From Neostapfia colusana (lineage: Eukaryota > Streptophyta > Magnoliopsida > Poales > Poaceae), in contig JASWHV010000003.1 in assembly GCA_030760725.1 (NCBI GenBank), positions 62,515,264-62,579,263 of the forward strand: 64,000 nucleotides of DNA, written 5' to 3'. A program made the position numbers and the translations under genes. Under the pieces are notes generated by a model. That model made no database searches, had not been told where the DNA came from, and was given only the letters and a program-made list of their open reading frames with translations. Shown here in pieces: positions 12,693 through 24,000 of the stretch. Within the stretch, counting starts at the first letter, position 1, and each line of letters begins with the position of its first letter.

Positions 12693-13895
12693 TTTTAGAT
12701 TTTTCTACTGGGAGTTATGTTTGAAAAACAGAACAGTCCAGAGAATGTTTAACTCTGTCCGGTTTCTGGACAGTTTACATTCCTCTGGGATTTAAGCCAT
12801 CTTACGGTGAGTTTCAGCTCTGGAAATCTACAACAAAGTTGTAGGGTACTTCAATAACTTTCCAGAACTATATAGCACACCTCTCTCGGCTAAAAGACCT
12901 GTGAGTTATGCCCTGTTGAGGATCAGCAAACTTGCTGTCCCAAAACCGAGCACTCTGTTTTTCAATCTTTTTGGAACTACACTCATCACTATCCCATTCT
13001 TATACCCAACCAGGGTCCTAAATGTGGAACCTATAGATTTTTAATTCCTTGTTATTATTATTTTCATGCATATGCCTACAATATTTCGGTACTACGTTCC
13101 TCACAAAAGAAAATCCTAACCGGATCATACCGGCATATACGTCTCAAGTGTGGCACTAAACGGTCTCTCGCACACGTTTTCTACACGGATACATACGTGG
13201 TTAGTACCTGCAGAAGACCACACAATAATGGTTCACTCAATGGTTATTCATTTCAGGCAGTTCCATATTTGAAAGTAAATACAAACGCCTGTATCATTTC
13301 CATACGGCCGTCCTTGAGATAAGTCACGTCTCAAGGCACGTGATCGTGTTTCAACACCACACGACGGGGAACCCGAGTATGTCATGAACGGGTCGTCACG
13401 GTTGGGAATGTTATCAACCCAACAGATACCACCTACTGCCCTGCAGGGCACGCCGATGGCAAGCGCTGCATATGTCCTCCTGAGCTATTTCCAGACGAAC
13501 ACACTCTCGCGTTACTGACCACGCGCTGGGGTCTCCACTTACTTGCCTAATGCACGCTAGAGATCAGCGTTTCATATGAACTCAGGGACATGAAGAGTCC
13601 AAGAGGTTCATATTAACGTCTCACACCAAGCTGTGAGATCAATCCCTGAACCACGTTCCTCGTCAGGGGGAGCTAACCGAAATTGAACCGCTTTCGGTGG
13701 CGTTCCTTACCATACTTACCAGAGTGTAGGTGCGTCGTTACATAATTGAAATTCAGAATTATAACACATAGGTTAGTATTTGCCACTTTAAGTAACTATG
13801 CTAATATAGTCCTTACTTGGGTAACTACCGATTCCTCACCGTAACCTATGTTTTCCCATAATGCGGTCCTTAAGTACTGTGCTATCCCCACTGCA
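12693..13895 (-). other. Element C leader without gag
   Basis: This is 1.2 kb between primer site and pol, where gag and protease should be. No zinc knuckle, gag core or protease motif is visible in any frame. The stretch 12800-13020 includes ACAACAAAGTTGTAG and resembles noncoding LTR sequence rather than coding sequence. It may be a replacement by recombination with another element. Confidence 0.6.
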
Positions 13896-13907
13896 GCTCT
13901 GATACCA
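13896..13907 (-). other. Primer binding site (tRNA-iMet) of element C
   Basis: GCTCTGATACCA on the plus strand is TGGTATCAGAGC on the element strand. It lies three bases from the 5' LTR, as in A and B. Confidence 0.93.
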
Positions 13908-13910
13908 GGC

Positions 13911-16900
13911 TGTGGCGGACCGGAATCCGCTCATCCAGGATCGCAGAGGGTGGTGCCACGCGATGCGACACCCGACAGCACACGTCATAAGAACATAATA
14001 TATTACATGGGAAAAACAACTGAAACTGTACAAACAGGTACAAACTTCAGTACACTATTGTTTATATTACACAGCGGAAGTCTACACTATACAACTCACA
14101 CCCGCCTATTTAGCAAAAGTTGGTTGCCCAGCCCTAGGGCAACCCACACTAGCTGCACTCCTCAGCTCAGCGCGGCGCGTACGGCTCCCACTCAGCCGTG
14201 GTCCCCGACGGAGGGTAACCCTCGCCGGTGGACTCGTACTCCGAGTCCGTGGGTGGCTCTTCACCTGAAAAACACTTAAGCAGCAACCATGAGCACGAAG
14301 GCTCAGCAAGGCTTAACCGACTCACCTACGCATGAAACTCTACATGAGGTATACCAAGACATAGGTTAGTAACATTTCAGCCAAAACGACACGCCTACAA
14401 GTTCATCCTTAGTTCATCTTTTAGCAACAAGTTAACAGTTCATGAAATCTGAAATTTAGTAAGCAGTATTTGGTGGCACACATGTAGCAATACAATTATA
14501 TCAATCAGCATCATTGAATCAACATATTTCATCCATTAGTCTACGTTACGACGCAGTGAACAAGCGGTACTCGTCACCGCGAGGGACGGCGAATCGACTC
14601 GATATACACCTGCAGGGAAAACCCAAAGATCACGTCACGTACGCCCACCCGTGGAGCTGCACAGCACGCTCACTCGATGCCGTACGGGACAACCTTTCAC
14701 CCAACAGCCCAAGCGTCGAACCGGTCGCACCGAAACGAGCAGGAGGTTCCCCACACGGAGCATCTCTCTATGCCCGTTGGCAGATTTCCACCTTGCTGCC
14801 CTCAACCTACACCTATAAATCGGTGTGCTATGCCTCGACGCCCGGAGGTTTAGGCTACATCGGTTTATCGGGGCCCATATATCCGATATGCCTTCGGTAC
14901 ATTCAATACTTGTTCAGCAGGGCCGCACACGGATCGGTCCTCAATCGACACGGGCAGGGCTGCGCACACAAGACTCCCTCTTGCTGCGCCCTAGCCCCTG
15001 CCTAGTCTCATTTTCATTACTATAGTGATCGCACATCACTCAACCGAACCCGTGTGTCCCAAGCCTATCTCGCGAGTAGATTCCAACTACTCGACTTGTA
15101 CCGAAGTCCTATGACTCATTAAGCATAGCCGGTAGACTCGAGGTCTTAGACACTACCCTCACTCTTTTAGGAACCTTTGGTTATGCAAGTGGGGTTCCAT
15201 TCATCCTACACCTAATGCACAATCATACTTCACATGACTCATGTAAACAAAAGAAAACTTATAAAAAGGTTAATGCAAACCGGGGCTTGCCTTGTTGCTG
15301 CTGGTCAGTAGTTAGTTCCTCGTCCGGAAGAAGGAAGTCCAGCACTTCCGGAGTCTCTTCTTCAACGGCTACACGTCAATGAAATACTACATGTTAATTT
15401 AGATGCAAATGTGAGTCTTAAAGTAAGACTCCTACTATTAGTTCTAATAACCAGCCTCTAACACCTGGAACTTTGTTTAAGAATTTAAAGATGAACTGGT
15501 GTTGGTGGTTTGGCTTGGACTTAATCACATGGTTAAATGCTAAGTGGTTTTCCCCCCTTTTCCACCTTAATCCCTTAAGTGGTTAAACAGGACAGGGGTG
15601 ATCTAGAGGTCCAATGGAGCTGAGAATTTTTGTGTGAGTTCCTTGTCACAAGAAAACTCTCTGGACCACACATTAGCACTTTTCATGGAGTGGTTTGCTC
15701 ATAATAATTCTCTTGGCAAATCAGCAAGGAAGAATTTTATTCTGAGGTAATACCCCTGTTCATGCTCAACTTAATGAACAACAATTTCAATTATAGCTCA
15801 TAGAGTTTGCCTGAATTTTTCTAACATTTTTGGGGTTAAGAATTGCCCAGAACTGAATTTCCAAGTTTTGGAAATTCTCTGAAAATGTTGCTGTATTCAA
15901 ATGAACACAGCACCTTCCAATTTGAATTGCTCTGACCAAATCAACTCCAAATGGTCTGAAACTTTTACAGGGGTTTACTAATGTCCTAAAGAACATTCTG
16001 GCAAAATTTGGGGATTTTTGGATGAACCAAACTCCCTCTAAAATTCTTTTGCTGAAAAGTTTTAAAGAATTTTCCAGAATTAATTAATGGGTTTCATACA
16101 AATTGGGTTGTATATCTGGACAGAGCTAGGCAAGATGAATCCAACCCAATTTGAATCACTAAATTTGGAGCTTCCTAGCAAAGGTTATGGATTTCTAAAG
16201 TTTGAGTGGAAACTGGAATTGTTTTACTATTGGAAAATAACCTGGGCCCACTCTTTAAATCGCAGCCAGTGAGAAGCGAGAACACACAGGGTTACTGGGT
16301 TTTCCTGTGCACAGCCACATGGAATCCTGGCCATATTCGATCCCGTTTTAAACTCGCCCTCACTGACTGGTGGGCCTGCCCCACCCTTCTTCTTCCTCCG
16401 AGCCCTCCTTCCCGCGCGCGCGCTAACCTCGCCGGACCGAGGCGGCGCCTCACCGGCTGAGTGTCTCCGGCCGTCTCCCGGCCGGAGGCTCTCCGCCTGG
16501 GGGTTTATGGGGTCAGAAAACATGTTTGTGGGCTCGGTTTAGGCGCTAGAGGATCGGAACGGTGCCGGCAGCGTGCGGCGGCCTCGGGGAACGATCGACA
16601 TCGTCGCCCGGTGGTCCTAGCCTGCCAACGACTCAGCCCATCCGTTCTAGAGCACCAGTGGGTGCTAGGAAAACCCGGCAAGTAAAGGCCAGCGCATGGC
16701 AACACCTCCAGAGGAGTTCTCACCGTGCGCCCGACTCCTGCCGCGCGTTTGAGCGTGGAACGACATGAAATACCCCGAACTATGTCAGTTTTCTAGCTAG
16801 GGTTGCGAAGAGAAATTGAATGCTAGCCAGTCTAGGTCCGGTGTGCACGATTTGGTGGCCTAAGAACGAAGATTAAGGATGAATTCGATGGATTCTTACC

Positions 16901-18062
16901 TGGAGGTCCGAGTGGATGTGCCGGGAGAAAAACGTCAAATTGACGCTCGATGGTCCACCGTCGGGGCTGTGGCTTGGCTAGTAGCAGTGTGACTATCCAG
17001 CGCGTCTCCGAGTGGCCTAGCTCGGCTAGGAAAGCCTCGGTTCGAGCTGCCCACGGTGAGCCCGTGCCGACTGTTCTTCTCGGTCACCGCCGATAGTCTC
17101 CGGGCTAGGTTCTGGGCAGCTAAACTCGATTGTCTTCGGCCGGAGGAGGTAGAGGGCGAGTAGCTGGTGTGGTTTTTGGCTAGGGGGGGTTCTGCACGCG
17201 AGAGCTCGGCCGAATCCTCACGGGAAGTCGATCGGCGGCAGTCGGGTCGGTCAGCACGAGGCACGGGAGCAGTGATGATCTTCACGTGGCCGCGCGTGTT
17301 ACCGCCGCTGCAGTCGGTCCTCCACGGCGCGCTGGCTCGTGCGGTGTCCCTCCCTCTCGGGCGCGGGAGCAGGAGCTGGCAGCCTGTGTTCGACCGGCGT
17401 CGGGGAGAACAGGCCACGCTTGGTTTGGAGAACAGTCCCCCCACTGACTTGTGGGCCCCCCTCTCCCCCTAATCTCTTTTTCCAAATTCTGCTGCAAATA
17501 TCTCAGCTACTCTCCATTTAATGAGAGACTTAGCCTCCAAGTATTGGTTTGAATTTGAGTTCTCAATTTCAAACTTTGTTTGGTTAAATTTGCTTCATAT
17601 TTAAACTGAAATTCAAATTCAGTTTTTGAATTCTTGCAAATTTAGCTCTTGACAATATGAGCTCCAATGGAGATGAAAATTGGTGGGTTTACTCAGAAAA
17701 ATGTGCTGAGTATAGATATGGAGCTAACTTTTGAATTTGGGTGATGAAAGTTGCTGCAATTTGCATTTACATTCAAATTGGCCTCTTTTTGAAATAACCC
17801 AAAAGTGCCTCAAAAAGTGTTGAATTTGCATGAGCTTTGGACTGAACCTTCCCAAGACTTTTTAAATTCTAGGGGTGAGATCAACCTCTCATGTTCATGT
17901 GTAGAAACCCTACTTTGTGAAAGTGAAGGCTTTCCCCTCTAATCATTCTTTTGATGGAGGTTACATGCTCTTCACAACATTTCCTAAGGTGTCCACAATA
18001 AAAACTGTGGTGTTGTGAGGTGAAGAAAAGTTTTTGCAAGTCCCTTTTCTTGGGCTTTTACA
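13911..18062 (-). repeat. 5' LTR of element C
   Basis: 4152 bp, same length as the left LTR, with about 30 scattered differences and two compensating 1-bp indels. It drives transcription leftwards. Confidence 0.95.
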
Positions 18063-18775
18063 AAAACTGCCCATTTTTCTTCCGGTAAAGACCAGTTATA
18101 ACGTTGCACAATTGGCAGAGTTGTACATGGAGCAGATCGTGTGCCGACACAGAGTTCCGAAGAGGATAGTCTCAGATCGAGGTTCTCAGTTTACCTCTAG
18201 ATTCTGGAGGAAGCTGCAGAAAGCCATGGGTACACGACTGGATTTCAGTTCCGCCTACCACCCACAAACAGATGGACAAACCGAAAGGACGAACCAAATT
18301 TTGGAGGACATGTTGAGGAGCTTGCGCCTTGAAACATGGGCGTAGTTGGGATAGGAGTTTACCGTATGCCGAGTTTTCCTATAACAACAGCTATCAAGCT
18401 AGCTTAAAAATGTCGCCTTTCGAAGCCTTATATGGTAGACGGTGTAGAAAGCCACTATCCCGGAACGAGACTGGAGAGAACCAGGTGTTTGGACCCGAAG
18501 TACTACAAGAAGCCGAAAAGCAGGTCCAAACGATACGGGAGAACTTAAAGGCTTCCCGATCACGACAGAAAGGCTATGCGGACAAAAGGCGTAGGAAGTT
18601 GACCTTTGAAGTGGGAGACTTCGTATACCTTAAGGTATCGCCTATCCGAGGCCAACGACGTTTCAACATCAAAGGCAAGCTAGCACCTCGCTACATCGGA
18701 CCATTTAAGATTTTGGACAAGCGAGGAGAAGTAGCCTACCAACTAGAGCTCCCAAACAATCTCTCCAATGTTTAA
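18063..18775 (+). pseudogene. A1 integrase core, continuation after element C
   Basis: Resumes the A1 pol interrupted at 5555. It contains the second and third parts of the integrase core (SDRGSQFTSRFW, YHPQTDGQTERTNQ) and the GPF-type region (IGPFKILDKRGEVAYQLELP). One extra G near 18318 shifts the frame. The reading ends abruptly at 18775, before HDVFHVSQL and the chromodomain, where the sequence jumps into LTR sequence. The junction shows a few bases of microhomology (AATGTTTAAAT). Confidence 0.9.
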
Positions 18776-19283
18776 ATACATGCTGGGATTACATTCACTT
18801 AAAGCTGAGTTGTTGTTTTTATCGTGTTTTGAGAAATAAACTTTGATTTCTGCAATGAGCATTTTTATGCCTTCCTTGTTGTGAGCTACATATCATATTT
18901 TCCAACACTTGCTGAGTACATCATTTACTCAAACTTGCATTATCATACATCATCAGCAACAGGAGGGGAGTACTATGAAGACCACGTGGAGTACTAGGAG
19001 TGTGATTCCCCGTCAACTTGCCTGTGGGGATGGAGTAGAGATGGAGCCGCTGCTGCTGCTTAGTTGCTTCCGCAATAGTTAGAAGACTTCCGCTGCTAGA
19101 ATAAAGCCTTCCGCAGCTAAAATGAGTCCAAGACTCATGAAACATTGTAATAAACCCAGTTATCCGTGGTTATATATATTCTGAATTCAGTTTGTGGATT
19201 ATATGTGTATGTGTGATGAACATCCTGGGCACACATACGCATCAGTTCTCGGTTCTGTGTTCTACAGAATTGAGGGCGTCATA
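18776..19283 (+). mobile_element. Truncated middle LTR (5' LTR of A2)
   Basis: This matches the last 500 bp of the family A LTR (compare 23484-23992) and ends GGCGTCATA, a one-base change from the usual CACA end. The front 2.8 kb of this LTR and the end of A1, including its chromodomain and polypurine tract, were removed by one deletion. Confidence 0.88.
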
Positions 19284-19560
19284 GATTGGTATCAGAGCCA
19301 CGTTGACGGTAGGTCACACACCTAGATAGGTCACCGATTGATATTAGAGCTGCCATGCCTAGTCACAGATTGGTATAGCTACCACGGTTGACTGTAGGTC
19401 ACAAGCCTAGATTGCTCATAGATTGGTAGCTGCCACGTTGATTGTAGGACGCACCCCTAGTAACAGATTGGTATTAGAAGCCACGCTGACCGTAGGATGC
19501 AAGCTTAGGTAAAATGCATAGATTGGCATTGGAACCACCTTGACTATAGGACTCCCATTG
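19284..19560 (+). repeat. Tandem primer-site-like units in the A2 leader
   Basis: Five to six imperfect units of roughly 45-60 bp follow the primer site (19287-19299). Each carries a variant of ATTGGTATCAGAGCCACG, then TTGAC.GTAGG and CCTAG. The first is a good match to tRNA-iMet; the others have decayed. The same pattern with fewer units is seen in A1 (about 1605-1720) and A3 (57751-57900). Confidence 0.75.
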
Positions 19561-19803
19561 GATAATCCTTGAATAGGAGTCGTGTGAAACTTTTGTGATG
19601 ATTGTTTGTGCTTGAGTGCTTAGTGTGAGTTGTGGGACGTTTCAGCGTTGTCCATATACACACATAGTAGAGAGGTGTGAGATGCTTTGGCACTTGTTCA
19701 CATCCTCCTATTGGACGATATACAGTCCATCCACCTTGATGCATATAGTTAGGGGGGCCCATCTAACCTTCTCACCTCTACTCTACCCAACACTCTCTCA
19801 CAG

Positions 19804-20571
19804 ATGGTGAGAGGAAACGCCAGCCGTCAAGGGAGGAACGTCCGTGTCAACCAAGAAGAGGACCACGTCGAAGTTCCTGAGAATGACAACCCCGGAGCTG
19901 GTGCAAACAACTTGGAACGGTTGATGGCTATGCAGAATCAGCTTATGCAAACCGTGATCCAAACTTTGGGTCAGTTGCAAGCCAACAATAACAACCCTGT
20001 TCCGGCACCACCGCCACCACCGCTGGCTCACAACAGGCTGGGAGAGTTCATGAGGACTCGACCACCCACCTTTGCTTAAGCTAATGATCCCATGGAGGCC
20101 GATGACTGGTTGAAGTCCATGGAGAAGAAGCTTGCCATAGTTCAGTGCAATGACAGAGAGAAGGTTCTCTTTGCATCGCACTAATTCATGGGAGCAGCCG
20201 TTGACTGGTGGGATGCCCTTTGCAATGCTCATGACAACCCGGAGACTGTTACTTGGACTGAGTTCAAGGAGAGTTTCCACTCTCATTACATCCCTGCTGG
20301 TGTCATGATGCTCAAGAGGCAAGAATTTGAAGGTCTCCGCCAAGGACAGAAGAGCGTGAATGAGTACCTCAACAAGTTCACGCAGCTGTCACGGTACGCC
20401 TCTGAAGATGTCAACTCGGGCCAGAGGAAGCAGTACTTGTTCATGAGAGGGTTGAACAATGAGATCCAGGTTCAGCTCCTCAACAATGACTATGCGAGCT
20501 TCCAGAAGTTAGTTGACAAAGCCATAGTGGTTGAGAGCAAGATCCGAGAGATCGAGCGAGGGGCAAAATAA
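19804..20571 (+). pseudogene. A2 gag, truncated
   Basis: Same start as A1 gag (MVRGNAS after CTCACAG). The gag core is recognisable (DDWLKSMEKKL, DWWDAL, FKESFHSHYIPAG, MRGLNNEIQVQL). Two nonsense codons occur, TAA at 20077 and TAA near 20183, and the frame ends at 20571. The zinc knuckle, protease and all of pol are missing: at about 20590 the sequence jumps from the gag linker to the last codons of the chromodomain region, with a short CCA-rich overlap at the junction. Confidence 0.9.
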
Positions 20572-20589
20572 AGATGCCATACCAGCCAC

Positions 20590-20682
20590 ATGGGAGCGTG
20601 AAGAAGACCTCATAGTAGAATTCCCTCATCTATTCTCTACTATTGAATCTCGAGGGCAGGATTCAATTTAAGGGGGTAGATT
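20590..20682 (+). other. A2 pol terminus and polypurine tract
   Basis: The last 20-odd codons of pol (GSVKKTS-like remnant of the WEREED region) are followed by CGAGGGCAGGATTCAATTTAAGGGGGTAGATT in two blocks, the polypurine tract that borders the 3' LTR. It corresponds to 62586-62679 in A3. Confidence 0.8.
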
Positions 20683-20834
20683 TGTGACACCCTCATTTTT
20701 TATTTCTGCATGTATTCATGTTTTATATAGATAAAACATTTTAAAATAAGTAGAAATAGAGAAAATATCAGAAAGATAGCCAAAAAGAGCAAATTCCAGT
20801 TCACCAAGAGCGCCGAAGATAATTCTCGTGGCCC

Positions 20835-21612
20835 GCTGGCCACGTGGCACCTTCGGAGCTCATCCCCGCAAAGGGGGAGAGGTTCGCTGCTAAACTGGCT
20901 ACGTGGCAGGCTCGGGGCTCATCCCCGCAAAGGGGGAGAGGTCCGACCTCCGTCGGACACGTGTTGCCCCCCGGAGCTAGCCTCTACGGAGGAGCGAGGT
21001 CAGCCCACAGGACACGTGTCGCTTTCGGAGCTAGCCACTGCGGAAAAGAGAGGACCCGCCGTGCGGGACACGTGTCGCTCTCGGAGCTAACCTACGAGAG
21101 GTCCGGTCCTACTGGACAGGTGTCACCTCCGGAGTTCATCTCCGGGAGGTACCACACTATCGGACACGTATCACCTCCGGAGCTCACCTCCGGGAGGTCC
21201 GTCACTATTAGACATGTGTCGACCTCGGAACTCATCTTCAAGAAGTAAGGAAGATTGGCGCTACTTGACATGTGGCATTCTCGGAGCTTGCCTCCAGAGT
21301 GAGGGAGGTCAAGAACTGACAGTGGCACTCACGGAGCTCACCTTCGAAGAGAGGGGAGGTTTGGCACTGACACGTGGCGTACGCGGAACTCGCCTCTGTT
21401 GAGAGGGGAGGTCCCGACCCACCAGGCACGTGGCGCACGCGGAGCTCGTCTCTGGAAAGAGGGGAGGTTCCCGCCCGCCAGGACACGTGGCGCATGCGGA
21501 GCTCGCCTCTGAGGAGACGGAGGTCTCACCCGCCTGACACGCGACACAACCGGAGCTCGCCTCTACGGAAAAGGGGAGCCAGGCCCCCGTAGGACACGTG
21601 GAGCTTCCGGAG
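20835..21612 (+). repeat. Tandem G-box array in family A LTR
   Basis: About 15 degenerate units of 45-56 bp. Most contain CACGTG or a one-base variant followed by (G/T)CGC or GGC, then CGGAGCTC(A/G)CCTC and a G/A-rich GGGAGGTC. CACGTG is the plant G-box, bound by bZIP and bHLH factors. The array sits about 200 bp upstream of the LTR TATA box, so an enhancer role is plausible but not shown. Confidence 0.8.
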
Positions 21613-21810
21613 CTCACCGCCGTGAAGGTAACGAGATTTGAAGCGGTTTTTCTTCTGTATGCGTGGGAATCCCCGGTACTGAGGAAACCGACACGAATTC
21701 CACGTTGCTACCGCACCAAATCAGCAAGAGATAAGTTGTTAAGATTCAAAGATAATCCGAATAGGACTCTTATTCAAATTCCGATCAGAATAGGACTCTT
21801 CATTTCCTCT

Positions 21811-21818
21811 TATAAATA
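21811..21818 (+). promoter_or_regulatory. TATA box of A2 3' LTR
   Basis: TATAAATA in the context TCT-TATAAATAGAA, conserved at the same place in the other family A LTRs (35023, 55531, 63544). Confidence 0.75.
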
Positions 21819-24000
21819 GAAACGAAAACCTTTGGCCGCAACCACGAACTTCTTTTCCACCTTCTGAGCCGACAACTTAGAGCCCTAGCCCCCTGCTCGC
21901 CGAGTAAACCCCTTTGCCAGAGTACAACCGCCGGAGAGACCACCGACGAGCCTGGATCGCGATTGCCATCGCCAGAGGAGAGCCGACTATCTGTTCTTGC
22001 TAGGAGGAAGGACCTGAAGGAAGTAAGGTAGGTCTCCAATACCACCTTACAACATCATCACGTTTTCTTTGCATCTGTTCTTCGATCCTTTCAAACAGAA
22101 GCTTTTTCGTGGAAAGATCACGTGTTGATCGGTTTGATCTAGATCTTGAGTCAAGATCATCACCACGTCCACAATTGGTGTTTACACCTTTGCTCATCGT
22201 AAAACATGCAAGCCATGCAAGAACACGTACAAACTGATCTAATAAAACAACACCATAGGATTAACATGCATATGCATCATTGCATACTAAAGTAGAGTTT
22301 GTGCATGATATTGATTGTTGTGAATCTTGTATGTGTGTGATCGTAATTAGAAGGACAAGCTCAGGGAGCTACCTATGACAGACTACAACAACAAGAATTT
22401 GAGCAACAGGAACCGCAAGAACAAGGCAAGTGCCCCTTGACCATATTGATCCCATGTTTTGGAAAAAAACTGTTTTGTTTGCGAAAAGGTGTGTGTGCTT
22501 GAATCAACGTGATGGGAAACCCTTTCATAGGAGTTTACTAGTTTTGTTAACCACCCTTGTCACCGGGAAAGTTAATGAGTCGGGTATGGTTTTTGCTTTT
22601 ATGCTTCGCCGAGTCCATGGGATATGGGAAGCGAGATAGATGTGTCTAGCTAACTGCACTCGTAAGAATAATGATAAAATGATGTTGTTAATGAACATGA
22701 ATCGGAGGGGGATCTAGGCAAGCTTGGTTTGTGGATGAGGTAGTATGAGATGGTGGTTACTTGTTGTAGATCTAAGGACCGGTCCATGCCAGCCATGGCA
22801 GGATAACAGTGCCACCACAAGGCCAAATATGGGTGCGACTTAGCTGACTAATTAGGTAAGTTACTAGATTGTTATGGAACGTGGAAGGCGCTGGGAATGG
22901 GAGTCGAGTGAGGACTGCCCTGGGAACTGCATGGCACAAGAGGGGGCCCGTGGGTGGGAGAATTGGAGATTCTAGTCTGCCGGTGAAACCTTAGTGAGTC
23001 CATACATCTAGTAGCCCCTTTGTAAAGGCTATTTTGTGATCTCTTGGCCATACACCGATGGTTGTGTAGTGGTATAATGGAGGTTCTGCAGTCGCCGACG
23101 GGTGACGAGATCACAAACTTGTGGGTAAAGAGGTACAAACTCTACAGAGTCTAAAACTATCATGATAGCCGAGCTTACGGTCACGAGCGCCTGGACAACT
23201 CACATGATTAGAGGGGATGGTTATTGGGAGGTCATGGGTTTTGGTTTGGTTATGGTTTGGTATTTGGGTTTGGTTTTCGGGACTGTTGAGTCCGGGTAAT
23301 GAAATTGGTTGCATGACTGCTGAGTCATGGCAACGAGATTTGCTCTCGGAATGAGACAGGAATTGAATATGAGATGAAATAGTAGTGAATACGAGATGGT
23401 ATTCATGAGCAAAGTTGAGAAAGATTAATGTCTTGTTGAGACATGAAAAGGGATGAATCATGATGGAGGTATGTTAATGTTTAAATACATGATGGGATTA
23501 CATTCACTTAAAGCTGAGTTGTTGTTTTTATCGTGTTTTGAGAAATAAACTTTGCTTTCTGCAATGAGCCTTTTTATACCTTCCTTGTTGTGAGCTACAT
23601 ATCATATTTTCCAACACTTGCTGAGTACATCATGTACTAAAACTTGCATTATCATACATCATCAGCAACAGGAGGGGAGTACTATGATGACAACATGGAG
23701 TACTAGGAGTGTGATTCCCCGTCAACTTGCCTATGGGGATGGAGTAGAGATGGAGCCGCTGCTACTGCTTAGTTGCTTCCGCAATAGTTAGAAGACTTCC
23801 GCTACTAGAATAAAGACTTCCGCTGCTAAAATGAGTCTAAGACTCATGAAACATTGTAATAAACCCTGTTATTCGTGGTTATATATATTCTGAATTCAGT
23901 TTGTGGATTATATGTGTATGTGTGATGAACATCCTAGGCACACATATGCATCAGTTCTCGGTTCTATGTTCTACGGAATCGAGGGCGTCACAGATGTTGG

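Larger units (their letters stand above)
5556..18062 (-). mobile_element. Element C: minus-strand chromovirus with 4.15-kb LTRs
   Basis: A complete 12507-bp insertion: two 4152-bp LTRs (5556-9707 and 13911-18062) around a 4203-bp internal region. The polypurine tract lies at the left and the tRNA-iMet primer site at the right, so transcription runs right to left. The LTRs start TGTGGCGG and end TTTTACA on the plus strand and differ at only about 30 sites by eye, so the insertion is recent. The internal region codes for RT, RNase H, integrase and a chromodomain but has no gag, zinc knuckle or protease. The two LTRs make up two thirds of its length. Short ORFs repeated in both LTRs are not genes. 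Confidence 0.95.
20683..23992 (+). mobile_element. Complete 3' LTR of the A1/A2 compound
   Basis: 3310 bp from TGTGACACCC to GGGCGTCACA. In order it has a G-box repeat array (20835-21612), a TATA box (21811), a splice-donor-like AAG/GTAGGT (22027/22028) and a long noncoding remainder. The 3' flank GATGT is the candidate target duplication; its partner lies left of the window. Confidence 0.93.

Noticed and set aside
14514..15005. 163-residue ORF repeated at 6159-6650
   Set aside because: Again the two LTRs of element C, and antisense to the element. No protein-like features.
20835..21612. Direct repeats with spacers resembling a CRISPR array
   Set aside because: Units are contiguous and degenerate, lie in a plant LTR and recur in every LTR copy; no cas genes. 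They are G-box tandem repeats.
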